DNA of 5,343 bases. It comes from CAMBDR01 sp046597185 (GTDB lineage: Bacteria; Pseudomonadota; Gammaproteobacteria; Burkholderiales; Burkholderiaceae_D). The translations under genes were made by a program, and so were the position numbers. This document shows, in pieces, positions 5,083-5,343 of this stretch. The notes under the pieces were generated by a model that worked only from the letters and a program-made list of their open reading frames with translations, made no database searches and had not been told where the DNA came from. Each line of letters begins with the position of its first letter. Position 1 is the stretch's first letter. Location of the stretch: positions 1-5,343 of the forward strand of contig JBKJLF010000247.1 in assembly GCA_046597185.1 (NCBI GenBank). The letters are read 5' to 3'.

Positions 5083-5343
5083 ATGAAAAAATCTCCCGAA
5101 TTCAGTAGCGAATGGCATGACAATCCGGTCAATCCCGCCGACCTGCCTATGCTGTATGCCTTGGCCTTGTATGATGCGCCGCTCAGCCGGCCCGGCATGC
5201 AGGAAATTTTAACGGCGGCACACAAAAGAAACCTTACGCTGCGCAATGTTTCGTTATCCATCAAGGATCAACTCAGCCTGTTATGCCAACGCGGCGTGGT
5301 GGCGATGACCAACGATGGCGTGGACTTGTATGGCGTTAGCCTG
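5083..5343 (+). CDS. N-terminal part of an unknown protein with winged-helix-like content (runs off the window)
   Basis: ATG 5083 begins an open frame of 87 codons with no stop before the window ends. After a polar N-terminus (MKKSPEFSSEWHDNPVNP) the sequence alternates helices: LPMLYALALYDAPL, RPGMQEILTAAHKRN and NVSLSIKDQLSLLCQRGV. It then has a strand-turn-strand, VVAMTNDGVDLYGVSL. Three helices followed by a beta wing suggest a winged-helix DNA-binding fold, but no family is recognised and the rest is missing. It lies 63 bases after the preceding plus-strand gene. A weak TATGAT at 5042-5047 could be a -10 box, and the two genes may also be cotranscribed. The Shine-Dalgarno is poor (AAGCTGA). 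Confidence 0.7.
   Translation, partial: MKKSPEFSSEWHDNPVNPADLPMLYALALYDAPLSRPGMQEILTAAHKRNLTLRNVSLSIKDQLSLLCQRGVVAMTNDGVDLYGVSL

Noticed and set aside
4681..5118. 145-codon minus-strand ORF over the small membrane protein gene
   Set aside because: Antisense shadow; the plus-strand frame has an anchor helix, a plausible periplasmic domain and a -10 box.
1..5343. CRISPR array, tRNA, rRNA, insertion sequence or attachment site
   Set aside because: No regular spaced repeats, no cloverleaf or rRNA-like stretches, no transposase frame and no terminal inverted repeats were seen; YD repeats in rhs are protein-level and degenerate.

Overview
The sequence has mixed base composition and looks proteobacterial. 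Two-component and c-di-GMP domains and an Rhs locus suggest a beta- or gammaproteobacterium, possibly Neisseriales, but that placement is a weak inference from protein style with no marker gene.

Positions 1-3263, minus strand, hold an orphan-type Rhs toxin locus. Read from high to low coordinates it has four parts. (i) A 5'-truncated Rhs core of YD repeats starts at 3263. (ii) The conserved Rhs end, the DPLGL cleavage motif and a roughly 99-residue toxin tip follow, but in the -1 frame relative to the core; the break falls on an A7 run that forms the heptamer A AAA AAC (1806-1800). (iii) A 120-residue gene overlaps the rhs stop by ATGA and is the presumed cognate immunity gene. (iv) A 116-residue protein of unknown family and a 100-residue barstar-family protein follow, each with its own strong Shine-Dalgarno. 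The toxin tip and the small genes are visibly more AT-rich than the Rhs core, as expected for an exchangeable toxin/immunity cassette.

Positions 3260-4547, minus strand, are a scrapyard of gene pieces. From high to low coordinate these are a GGDEF C-terminal remnant; the start of an HPt-domain protein joined out of frame, by apparent internal deletion, to the end of one receiver domain and a complete second receiver domain; a C-terminal tail of an unrecognised protein; and a short frameshifted ORF whose stop overlaps the Rhs ATG. The original regulator was probably a multidomain HPt-REC-REC-GGDEF protein. Its output domain is gone, so this region is probably non-functional.

Positions 4665-5343, plus strand, look intact and unrelated: a good -10 box, a small membrane-anchored protein with a periplasmic domain (4708-5019), and the start of a protein with winged-helix-like content that runs off the window (5083 onward).

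Overall the window is a junction between a chromosomal backbone on the right and a rearranged accessory island on the left. The island centres on a displaced Rhs toxin module whose tip is either switched off by a one-base homopolymer change or made by -1 ribosomal frameshifting.
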